From assembly GCA_949297975.1 (NCBI GenBank), contig CASFUX010000163.1, positions 1 to 57,203 of the forward strand: a stretch of DNA of 57,203 nucleotides, read 5' to 3'. The notes under the pieces are model-generated. The model was not told where the DNA came from. It saw only the letters and a program-made list of their open reading frames with translations, and did not search any database. Positions 50,295 to 57,203 of this stretch are shown piece by piece. The stretch's first letter is position 1; each line of letters opens with the position of its first letter. The DNA comes from an uncultured Bacteroidales bacterium. GTDB taxonomy: Bacteria; Bacteroidota; Bacteroidia; Bacteroidales; Paludibacteraceae. A program made the translations under genes and the position numbers.

Positions 50295-51215
50295 ATGACT
50301 AATGATGTGATGGTTACCATACGTTGCATCACGTACAACCACGAGGCGTACATTCGCCAGTGTTTGGAGGGCTTTGTGATGCAAAAGGCCAATTTTCGTT
50401 TTGAAGCGATTGTACACGATGATGCTTCCACCGATGGCACGGCTGCCATTATCCGGGAGTATGCAGAAAAATACCCAGACATTATCAAGCCCATTTATGA
50501 AACGGAGAACCAATATTCCAAGCATGACGGTTCGCTGATGCGCATTATGAATGTGCACACACATGGTAAATACGTAGCCATGTGCGAGGGTGATGATTAT
50601 TGGACTGACCCGCTGAAGTTGCAGAAGCAGGTGGATTTGTTGGAGGCAAATCCAGAATATTCGTTGTGTTTTCATAATGCGATGGTGCATTATGAGATAT
50701 GTGGCAATTGGGATGCAGATGTAGCCTTTTTGAAGGAAAATACGAATCGAGAGTATACTGGTTTTGAGGTGCTGGAACATTGGACGATACCGACAGCATC
50801 GGTGGTGATGAGAAAAGATGTCATAGATTCTTCTTTGTATCATAAGGCAAGTTCGGATAAGCGAATTTTATATGGTGATATAGTTTTGTTTTTGTCAGCG
50901 GCAGAAGTCGGTCGGTTGTATTATATGAGTGATATTATGTCTGTTTATCGGAAGCATCCAGGAGGTGCTGTCTATGGTTTTAATTTTCAACGTGAGTTAA
51001 AAGCTTTAAAGCATGACATGGCACTTGTTGAACTTTTTGGTAAAAAATATCTTAAAGCTACAAATACTATCAGAACAGAGCGGTGTTTTAGCATAAGTTC
51101 GCACATGAAAAAAGAAAAGAAATATTTTAGAGCCTGTTTTTATCTGTTAAAAGCATTTGCGATATATCCTAAGGTTTGTTTGCAATTGTTAAAAAGCTAT
51201 GTATTGAAATTTTGA
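50295..51215 (+). CDS. Family 2 glycosyltransferase
   Basis: 306 residues. VTIRCITYNHEAYIRQCLEG opens the GT-A fold; FEAIVHDDASTDGTAAIIRE carries the nucleotide-binding Asp residues, and YVAMCEGDDYWTDPLKLQKQ is the EGDDYW motif common in Bacteroidota GT2 enzymes. No membrane helix is evident. It adds one sugar to the repeat unit on the cytoplasmic side. A 107-bp gap with no recognisable content separates it from the CitE-like gene, and codon use turns AT-richer here. Confidence 0.9.
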   Translation: MTNDVMVTIRCITYNHEAYIRQCLEGFVMQKANFRFEAIVHDDASTDGTAAIIREYAEKYPDIIKPIYETENQYSKHDGSLMRIMNVHTHGKYVAMCEGDDYWTDPLKLQKQVDLLEANPEYSLCFHNAMVHYEICGNWDADVAFLKENTNREYTGFEVLEHWTIPTASVVMRKDVIDSSLYHKASSDKRILYGDIVLFLSAAEVGRLYYMSDIMSVYRKHPGGAVYGFNFQRELKALKHDMALVELFGKKYLKATNTIRTERCFSISSHMKKEKKYFRACFYLLKAFAIYPKVCLQLLKSYVLKF

Positions 51216-51303
51216 AAAAGGCGGCAAGGTCAAATATTGCATGTTGCTTTGATATTAAAGCAGAATACTTGTGTTTAAGAATGGCCTCAAATAATTTTTT
51301 TTT

Positions 51304-52515
51304 ATGAAAGTACTTATCATTTGTCCCATGTTGCCTTGGCCGCTAAAAGCGGGTGGAGACCAGGCTGTTTTTCACATGATTAATTTCTTGCAAAATCATG
51401 TTGATATTCATTTTTTGTGCCCCTTCCCGAAGTCGGTTGTGCCAGAAGAGTTTAAAAAGAAATGGCAAAATGTGTCATTTCATTTATATCAGGAAAATAA
51501 AAATTTCAACTTCATGAAGTCGCGCATGGCAATAAACGTGCAGAACCAGTTTGTAATGGATGGGAAGGGATATTTTTGGTTGCAATCTGCTTCTAATTTT
51601 TTTACGCCTGCTTATCTTGACTTTGTGAATGAAGTTATATCCCAGGCGAAGCCAGATATTATTCAAACTGAGTTTTACAATTATCAAGATCTTGTGTATG
51701 CGTTGCCGAATGACATAAAGAAAGTGTTTATTCAACATGAAATTCGTTTTATGGTAAATGCCCAAAGATTGGGCAAGATGGAAAATAAACCTGCGTTCAA
51801 AAGGTTTATGTTTGAAAAACTTAAGGGAGAAGAAATTGTCGCAATGAATAAGTATGATGCGGTTTTCACCTTGACGGAAGATGATAAGGAAAAATTGCAT
51901 GAAAATGGTGTGATTGCTCCTATATATAGCTCCCCTGCAGGTATAAAAAAACCTTCAAGACGGAATGCTTGCACTTTTCGCAATAAACTTATATTTGTTG
52001 GTGGGGAGGGGCATACGCCTAATGCAGAAGGGTTGAATTGGTTTTTGGGAAATGTGTGGGAAAAAATTTTAGATCATCATCCACAAGTGTGTTTGAATAT
52101 TGTAGGTGTGTGGAATAAAAAATTAACAAAGATGCTTGTGAGTCAGTATAAAAACATTAGTTTTAGGGGCTTTGTTCCTAATCTGCAAGAAGAATATGAT
52201 GGGGCAATTGCTGTGATTCCTGTTCTTAGAGGAAGTGGAATGCGGATGAAAATAATTGATGCTGTTAATTATGGTGCTCCTTTTGTCTCGACATCTATAG
52301 GGGCGGAAGGGTTGGAATACAAGGATAATGTTGATTGTTTTATAGCTGATGATCCAGATGTTTTTGCTCAAAAAGTTGTTGAGTTGATAGAGGATGAGAG
52401 TTGCAGAAAACGTTTTTATGACAATTCTGCTCTTACTTGTGACAAATTTTATTCGATAGAGACATTGGCTCTTAAACGTTTAGAGTTGTATCGTAAAGTG
52501 TTGGAAGGGAATTAG
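51304..52515 (+). CDS. Family 4-like glycosyltransferase
   Basis: 403 residues, GT-B fold. MKVLIICPMLPWPLKAGGDQ opens the N-terminal Rossmann domain; FVGGEGHTPNAEGLNWFLGN and GMRMKIIDAVNYGAPFVSTS, then IGAEGLEYKDNVDCFIADDP, are the donor-binding region (E-x7-E replaced by I-D-A-V-N-Y-G-x-P). A run of nine T (51295-51303) sits immediately before the ATG, which may affect translation initiation. The donor sugar is unknown. Confidence 0.88.
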   Translation: MKVLIICPMLPWPLKAGGDQAVFHMINFLQNHVDIHFLCPFPKSVVPEEFKKKWQNVSFHLYQENKNFNFMKSRMAINVQNQFVMDGKGYFWLQSASNFFTPAYLDFVNEVISQAKPDIIQTEFYNYQDLVYALPNDIKKVFIQHEIRFMVNAQRLGKMENKPAFKRFMFEKLKGEEIVAMNKYDAVFTLTEDDKEKLHENGVIAPIYSSPAGIKKPSRRNACTFRNKLIFVGGEGHTPNAEGLNWFLGNVWEKILDHHPQVCLNIVGVWNKKLTKMLVSQYKNISFRGFVPNLQEEYDGAIAVIPVLRGSGMRMKIIDAVNYGAPFVSTSIGAEGLEYKDNVDCFIADDPDVFAQKVVELIEDESCRKRFYDNSALTCDKFYSIETLALKRLELYRKVLEGN

Positions 52516-52666
52516 TAGTTGTTTCGTGATAAGGAAAATTGTTCGGCGTGAAGTTCGAGTTGTAGGAACGGTTCTCTGAAGTTGCGGGAGCAAGTGTTTT
52601 AATGCATTTTGGTTATTTGCTCCGATGTAATTAGAGTGAAATACACAATGTAAATAATTCGTAAAA

Positions 52667-53572
52667 ATGATTGATAATGTAACAGATGTAAAAAAAGCCT
52701 TATATCATAACCGCTCCGATCTTGCATTCATTGTCGGGAATGGGATTAATAGGTTTGCATACGGTAATCAGAAAGATGTATCTTGGAGAGACCTTTTGCT
52801 AAATGTTTGGAGACAATTATCCGATGATAGATTGGGTTTTGAGATAAAAGGTATTTCCTTAACAGAACTCTATGATATAATGGAGTTAAAGTTTACGTCT
52901 CTTGAACGTGTAAAAGTCAAAATAGTCGAGTTGTTAAGTCAATGGCAACCTCAGGAAGATCATAGGATATTGCAAGATAAGATCATGGATTTGGATGTGC
53001 CGCTTTTGACAACGAATTTTGATAGAAATCTTGATGATGGGCTGGACAAAGGGAAATTGGGTGTTAAAAAAGATTTTTCTGACTATTATCCATGGAATGT
53101 ATACTTTAGTGATAGGGAGTTGACCTCCCCAATGGATGGTTTTGGGGTGTGGCATATCCATGGTATGCTTGATTATAAGAGGAGCATAAGACTTGGTTTA
53201 TCACAATATATGGCTCTGGTGGCAAGGACGCGTTCTTTTCTCCATTTCGAAGATGCTTCAGATAATTTCAGATCTAAAAATCAAAATTACTGGAAGGGGT
53301 ATAACACATGGCTGCATATATTTTTTAATCGTTCTTTATGTATATTTGGATTGGCGTTAGATGAAGATGAAACATTTTTAAGATGGCTGTTGATAGAAAG
53401 AGCCATGTACTTTAAAAAATATCCAGAGCGCAGGAAAGGTGGATGGTTTGTTTATAATAAAAAGGAGGGTAAGATTGCGGATGGCAAAAGGTACTATCTC
53501 AATACTGTTGGCATAGAGTTGGTGGAACTGGATAATTATAAGGACATATATAGAAACATGTTGGAGCTTTGA
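52667..53572 (+). CDS. SIR2-like domain protein
   Basis: 301 residues. LAFIVGNGINRFAYGNQKDV (nucleotide loop), PLLTTNFDRNLDDGL (TTNFD) and GFGVWHIHGMLDYKRSIRLG (HIHG, the catalytic His) are the SIR2-like core, followed by NRSLCIFGLALDEDETFLRW. Such stand-alone domains act in phage defence as NAD+ hydrolases. It lies between two glycosyltransferases, in the middle of the polysaccharide locus, without a visible partner. It is AT-rich and preceded by a 150-bp gene-free gap. Role in glycan synthesis is unlikely; cargo is more probable. Confidence 0.84.
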   Translation: MIDNVTDVKKALYHNRSDLAFIVGNGINRFAYGNQKDVSWRDLLLNVWRQLSDDRLGFEIKGISLTELYDIMELKFTSLERVKVKIVELLSQWQPQEDHRILQDKIMDLDVPLLTTNFDRNLDDGLDKGKLGVKKDFSDYYPWNVYFSDRELTSPMDGFGVWHIHGMLDYKRSIRLGLSQYMALVARTRSFLHFEDASDNFRSKNQNYWKGYNTWLHIFFNRSLCIFGLALDEDETFLRWLLIERAMYFKKYPERRKGGWFVYNKKEGKIADGKRYYLNTVGIELVELDNYKDIYRNMLEL

Positions 53573-53674
53573 TGTTATGCATGGCTATGAATAGAATTGA
53601 AAATTATCACCGTGTATTTTGGAATGTGCAATAGGCTGTTTGGAGACAGAGGTCTCTATAGTGGAAATTTCTAG

Positions 53675-53785
53675 AAAAAAATTGTTGCGGGTGATGATAT
53701 ATATCGTAAAGAAGATGAGCTGGGTGTGAAGACTATTGGGTTGTTGGATTTTTTATTGGACAAAGATTTGTTGGAGAGAGGTTAA
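53675..53785 (+). pseudogene. Gene remnant before the second GT2
   Basis: An open frame without a usable start encodes KKIVAGDDIYRKEDELGVKT, then GLLDFLLDKDLLERG, and ends TAA one base before the next ATG. A short run VEISRK lies just upstream in another frame, across seven A. It looks like the C-terminal end of a lost gene. The parent family is not recognised. Confidence 0.35.
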
Positions 53786-54646
53786 ATGACTATTCCCGTT
53801 ATCATATTAAATTACAATTCTTCCGCTGATAGCCGTAAGTGTGTTTCGTTTTTGAAGCGGCAGGAGGGTGTTGAGTTGGAAATCGTGTTGGTGGACAACT
53901 ATTCCCGTCCCAATGACTTGGAGCAGTTGCGCACTCTTGCACGTGATGAAGGTTGTACTTTGCTGGAAAGCAAGGAAAACCGGGGCTATAATGCGGGCAA
54001 TAACATTGGTCTGCGCTATGCGGCGGCAAAAGGCTATGAATATGCCTTGATAGCCAATCCCGATATGGAGTTTCCACAGACGGACTATGTGGCGAGACTG
54101 GCGGAAGCGATGGAGCGGGACGAGGATGTGGTAGTGGTGGGGAGTGATATAGTGGGATTGGACGGGGTGCATCAAAGTCCCTTAAAAAGGCATAATACTT
54201 GGCTGTATAGTTTTAACTGGGTGGGTGTCTTGTTTCGCAAGAAAACATCGAAGCCACAAAATGTAGAGGATTTTCGTAACAGTCATTATTGTTGGAAAGT
54301 GAGTGGCTGCTGTTTTTTGGTGCGGATGAGTTTTGTTCAGCAAATCGGTTATTTTGATGAATACCCTTTTTTGTATTGTGAAGAATCTATTTTGACCGAG
54401 CAGGTTTATGCGGCTAAGAAGAGGGAATATTATGTGGCCGACATACAAGCTGTGCATGCTCATGTGAAAAGTCAAAAAGGAGATCTGGTGAAACGTTTAA
54501 CCCAATGGAAACGATCACGATTTTATTACATAGACCACTATAGCGGTGATACTATGGTTGGAAGAAAAATCGCTAAGCTTTCTTTGTTTTTGTATATTGC
54601 TTCGTATGAGTTGTTTAGAAAAATAAAAAGGTTTGTCAAATGGTAG
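53786..54646 (+). CDS. Family 2 glycosyltransferase (rhamnosyltransferase-like)
   Basis: 286 residues. TIPVIILNYNSSADSRKCVS and VELEIVLVDNYSRPNDLEQL are followed by ENRGYNAGNNIGLRYAAAKG and YEYALIANPDMEFPQTDYVA (NPDxE), a pattern typical of the WbbL/rhamnosyltransferase branch of GT2. With an rml set in the operon, transfer of L-rhamnose is plausible but not shown. The end of the gene overlaps the following acyltransferase by 7 bases. Confidence 0.88.
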   Translation: MTIPVIILNYNSSADSRKCVSFLKRQEGVELEIVLVDNYSRPNDLEQLRTLARDEGCTLLESKENRGYNAGNNIGLRYAAAKGYEYALIANPDMEFPQTDYVARLAEAMERDEDVVVVGSDIVGLDGVHQSPLKRHNTWLYSFNWVGVLFRKKTSKPQNVEDFRNSHYCWKVSGCCFLVRMSFVQQIGYFDEYPFLYCEESILTEQVYAAKKREYYVADIQAVHAHVKSQKGDLVKRLTQWKRSRFYYIDHYSGDTMVGRKIAKLSLFLYIASYELFRKIKRFVKW

Positions 54647-55668
54647 AACTGGTAAAGAAAAGAAGTCAGGCCATTGATATGGTGAAGGGCTTGTCGATAA
54701 TGACATTGTTTTTTTTGCATTTTGAAAATGGTTGTTTTGATTTTAAATATAATTACTTTTTGGTTCGTTCCCCTGCTTTTTATATGGTTGTGGGGTGGTT
54801 GTGGGGTATGTCTTCGCACAAAAGGACTGTGAAAGAACATTGGGGAAAAAGGAAACAAGGGCTTGTGAAGCCATATTTATGGTTTTCTTTGATTTTTCTG
54901 ATGTTCGATTTGTTAATGGTGCTGCTTCATTTGTTTGAACCATTTATATTATGGAGGGATGTGTATAAGACTGTAGTATTAAGGGGTATTGGTACTTTGT
55001 GGTTTTTGCCTGCTTTATTGGGAGGAGAAATGTTGTTTCTTGTTACCCGTGATAGATCTTGGTTAATGAAGTCAATATGCTATGTTGTTGGGTTTGCTAT
55101 TATGTGTTTATACGCATGGTGGAGGCAAGAGGTTTCATATACTAATTCTGTGTATAAGGATTTAATAAACGCACCTTTTCGCGTCATATTAGACGTAAGT
55201 ACGGCATTTCTTTATTTAAGCATTTCCTATTATGTGAGTTTAAATTTTGGGAAAAAGCAATTTAGTGCTCCTTCGCAAAGATTGTTTGTAGAAGGGGCTC
55301 TTTTGCTTTTATTGGCATTTTTCGTTTTGAATTTTACAAGGATAGCGGATTTTTTGATTTGGAACGAGTTTATGTTTGTTGTTGGTAACGTTTGTGCCGG
55401 ATTGGGTATATTGTTGTTTTTCAAATCAATTGAGCATATCGCTGTTATAGAAAAGCCATTAGCTTATTGTGGTAGAAATTCGTTGTCTATTATGGCAGTG
55501 CATTTTTGTTTGTTGCTCCCGGTAGCACAATTGGTGAACAGCGATATATTGCACAAGGCTGATTATAGTGGGTGCATAACGGTTGTTTACTTTTTTGTTG
55601 CGGTTGTTTTGCAAATAGGCATTACTGAATTGATTAACAGCAAATTTAAGTTTATTATCGGGAAGTAG
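54640..55668 (+). CDS. Acyltransferase family membrane protein (intact)
   Basis: 342 residues, about ten helices. KRSQAIDMVKGLSIMTLFFL, then HFENG and SPAFYMVVGWLWGMSSHKRT, and the C-terminal PLAYCGRNSLSIMAVHFCLL, match the acyltransferase-3 family that O-acetylates or otherwise decorates surface glycans. No poly-G tract is seen, so unlike the genes at 36293 and 40869 this one appears permanently on. It overlaps the preceding GT2 by 7 bases, which suggests translational coupling. Confidence 0.85.
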   Translation: MVELVKKRSQAIDMVKGLSIMTLFFLHFENGCFDFKYNYFLVRSPAFYMVVGWLWGMSSHKRTVKEHWGKRKQGLVKPYLWFSLIFLMFDLLMVLLHLFEPFILWRDVYKTVVLRGIGTLWFLPALLGGEMLFLVTRDRSWLMKSICYVVGFAIMCLYAWWRQEVSYTNSVYKDLINAPFRVILDVSTAFLYLSISYYVSLNFGKKQFSAPSQRLFVEGALLLLLAFFVLNFTRIADFLIWNEFMFVVGNVCAGLGILLFFKSIEHIAVIEKPLAYCGRNSLSIMAVHFCLLLPVAQLVNSDILHKADYSGCITVVYFFVAVVLQIGITELINSKFKFIIGK

Positions 55669-55672
55669 TTTC

Positions 55673-56908
55673 ATGAAAGGTGTTGATAAGAAATTGCAAT
55701 GTTTCGCATTGTTTTTGATCGTTGTTTTTTGTGTTCGATACATTCCAATAGATACCAGGGCGGGGGTGAGTTATTTTAAATTTGTAGTAGCTTTGTTTTG
55801 CCCTTTTGTTTTTATTGTGTTTTCGCCGAAAATTAGCAAGGCCTTTTTGCTGATAGTGGTTTATGCGCTTTTTGTCTTGTTTGCGAGCATGATGCATCCA
55901 CAGACGTTACGCTGGTCAACGATTGTTTATAATCTGTCTTATTGGTTAATGTTTTTGACCTTTTATAATCTGATTTACGAACGTCAAGTTTTTGATGCAG
56001 ATTTTTTTATTCGTTTTTTGAAAGGGTTTATTATCGCTTATTTTGTGCTGTTGGTAATTCAACAGGTAGCTATCGTTGCGGGGGTCAAGTATTTGCCTGT
56101 TATTAATTTAACGCAGTTTTTGGATCGTGGCATTGGGGCAAATTCCTTTTCTGGCGAGCCTTCTGTCTCAGCACGTGTCTTGGTGGTGTTGTTTTTAGCT
56201 CTTGTTCGAATGTTTGAGCTGAAGTATGAACGAGGACTTTTTTTCAGAGATATTTATCGTGAAGCCAAATGGCCTACGATCGGCTTCCTTTGGTGTATGC
56301 TGACGATGGGAAGCGGTACGGCATTTGTGGCACTGGGTATTTTGTCTTTGTATTTTGTCAGGCGGCAGTATGCATTTGTGATGATTCCGTTGTTAATAAT
56401 CTTTTATTCAATTATTCCGTATGTTGATTTTGTTCCATTGCAGCGTGCTTACAATGCGTTCAATGCTTTTTTGACGCTTGATGTGGATGTCATAATGCGT
56501 ACTGATGGAAGTGCGGCTGCACGGTTAATGCCGTTGGTTAATACGATTACTTCATTGGATTTGACGGATTGGGAAACATGGTTTGGACATGGTGTTGATC
56601 ATGCTTTGAGTGATGGTCTATTCAGCAGCAAGGTAATGATAGGAGGTATTGGTGATTATGGTTTGTTGAGTTTCATTGTGATGCAGATTTTGGTCTATAC
56701 ATGTGCAATAAGACATTTTTTTTCTCTCGAAACGTTATTTTGGGTATTCATATTTAATATGACATTGGGAAATGTTCCCTTTCAATGGGGATGCCTAATG
56801 ATATTTACTGCTGTGCGTTATTTTCAGGAACAAAATGAGCGGGGAGTGTTAATTATGGATAAGGATGAAAATAAAGGAGTCAATGAGAAATTTTATTTAT
56901 CACGATAA
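55673..56908 (+). CDS. wzy: Wzy-like O-antigen/capsule repeat-unit polymerase
   Basis: 411 residues with about 11 helices and a large periplasmic loop. IDTRAGVSYFKFVVALFCPF begins it; GEPSVSARVLVVLFLALVRM and FGHGVDHALSDGLFSSKVMI, then GGIGDYGLLSF, are typical of O-antigen ligase/polymerase families, which are otherwise poorly conserved. It polymerises repeat units in the periplasm. The assignment rests on topology and position between glycosyltransferases and an acyltransferase. The end overlaps the next gene by 26 bases. Confidence 0.78.
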   Translation: MKGVDKKLQCFALFLIVVFCVRYIPIDTRAGVSYFKFVVALFCPFVFIVFSPKISKAFLLIVVYALFVLFASMMHPQTLRWSTIVYNLSYWLMFLTFYNLIYERQVFDADFFIRFLKGFIIAYFVLLVIQQVAIVAGVKYLPVINLTQFLDRGIGANSFSGEPSVSARVLVVLFLALVRMFELKYERGLFFRDIYREAKWPTIGFLWCMLTMGSGTAFVALGILSLYFVRRQYAFVMIPLLIIFYSIIPYVDFVPLQRAYNAFNAFLTLDVDVIMRTDGSAAARLMPLVNTITSLDLTDWETWFGHGVDHALSDGLFSSKVMIGGIGDYGLLSFIVMQILVYTCAIRHFFSLETLFWVFIFNMTLGNVPFQWGCLMIFTAVRYFQEQNERGVLIMDKDENKGVNEKFYLSR

Positions 56909-57203
56909 GCCGAAAGAATTGTGTTATGGTTGCCGTGCTTGTGAACAGATTTGTCCTCACAAGGCAATCCAGATGCGTTCGGATGAGGAGGGTTTTATTT
57001 ATCCGATTATTGACTGTGCGATATGTGTAGATTGTGGGTTGTGTGAAGCTGTTTGTCCGACTCAGGATAGCAACCGTGACAAAGTTCTTCATGCTGTGCC
57101 AGCTATTTGCTATGCGGCATGGAACAAAAATTTACAAGAGCGTATGCAGTCCACGTCTGGAGGCATGTTTTTTCTGTTAGCTCGCGGGTTTATTAACAAG
57201 GGA
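56883..57203 (+). CDS. 4Fe-4S/coenzyme F420 hydrogenase beta-subunit-like protein, 3'-truncated by window edge
   Basis: 107 residues are visible, beginning MRNFIYHDKPKELCYGCRAC. Two 4Fe-4S clusters are apparent: CYGCRACEQICPHKAIQM and CAICVDCGLCEAVCPT. It continues VPAICYAAWNKNLQERMQST, then SGGMFFLLARGF, as in coenzyme F420 hydrogenase/dehydrogenase beta-subunit proteins found in polysaccharide loci, usually next to a polysaccharide pyruvyl transferase. The start at 56883 overlaps wzy. The end is beyond the window; the substrate is unknown. Confidence 0.82.
   Translation, partial: MRNFIYHDKPKELCYGCRACEQICPHKAIQMRSDEEGFIYPIIDCAICVDCGLCEAVCPTQDSNRDKVLHAVPAICYAAWNKNLQERMQSTSGGMFFLLARGFINKG

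Overview
The window is chromosomal DNA from a member of the Bacteroidales (Bacteroidota); genus is not resolved. The evidence is: promoter -7 boxes of the Bacteroidota form TAnnTTTG at many starts; a single-chain PurL; a UpxY-type antiterminator heading a polysaccharide locus; an HU-related protein of the Bacteroidota type; a secreted protein with a C-terminal domain like those of type IX secretion cargo; and many short palindromic intergenic repeats. Core genes (argD, purL, asd, argS, rml genes) are GC-rich. The accessory blocks at about 5.4-12.8 kb and 38.6-57.2 kb are clearly AT-richer, which suggests horizontal acquisition.

Layout. 0-5.3 kb: the end of argD, an outer-membrane barrel-like protein and purL. 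5.4-12.6 kb: a defence-like island with, on the minus strand, a UvrD-type helicase plus AbiH and a separately promoted HATPase/STAS-like pair, followed on the plus strand by a Schlafen/AlbA_2-type ATP-binding protein. 12.8-27 kb: a TIGR04076 protein, an HD protein, two secreted proteins, asd, a stand-alone MetH reactivation domain, a ZIP transporter, an AbiF-like HEPN gene with a probable upstream ncRNA, a GH78 rhamnosidase and argS. 27.4-57.2 kb (runs off the end): a surface polysaccharide locus. Its genes are upxY, a WecA-like initiating transferase, wza, wzc, rmlA/C/D/B, three membrane acyltransferases, a Wzx flippase, a DegT aminotransferase, an ATP-grasp ligase, a NeuD-like acyltransferase, a LUD/MaoC/CitE-like set, glycosyltransferases, a Wzy-like polymerase and the start of a ferredoxin-type protein. 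Cargo genes (a four-helix-bundle protein, Fic, HU, a DUF4062/ATPase, a SIR2-like protein) are scattered through it.

The most interesting signal is in the polysaccharide locus. Three genes each carry a poly-G tract of 8-9 inside the coding sequence: two acyltransferases and a LUD-domain gene. In two of them the present length breaks the frame, and removing exactly one G rebuilds a full-length family member. This looks like slipped-strand phase variation of surface-glycan decoration, whereas Bacteroidales capsules are normally switched by invertible promoters. Other notable signals are: a palindromic repeat pair inserted in frame inside purL; four CTATAG palindromes spaced exactly 22 bp apart; an AbiF-like gene with a structured leader RNA; a UvrD-AbiH pair; and a four-helix-bundle gene bracketed by perfect 16-bp inverted repeats.

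How the genes fit together: UpxY would let RNA polymerase read through the long polysaccharide operon. The WecA-like enzyme starts the repeat unit on undecaprenyl phosphate. RmlA-D supply dTDP-L-rhamnose. The aminotransferase, ATP-grasp, NeuD-like and LUD/MaoC/CitE-like enzymes would make an acylated amino sugar. The glycosyltransferases assemble the unit, Wzx flips it, Wzy polymerises it, Wzc and Wza export it, and the acyltransferases decorate it. These functional assignments rest on family motifs read by eye; no database search was run.
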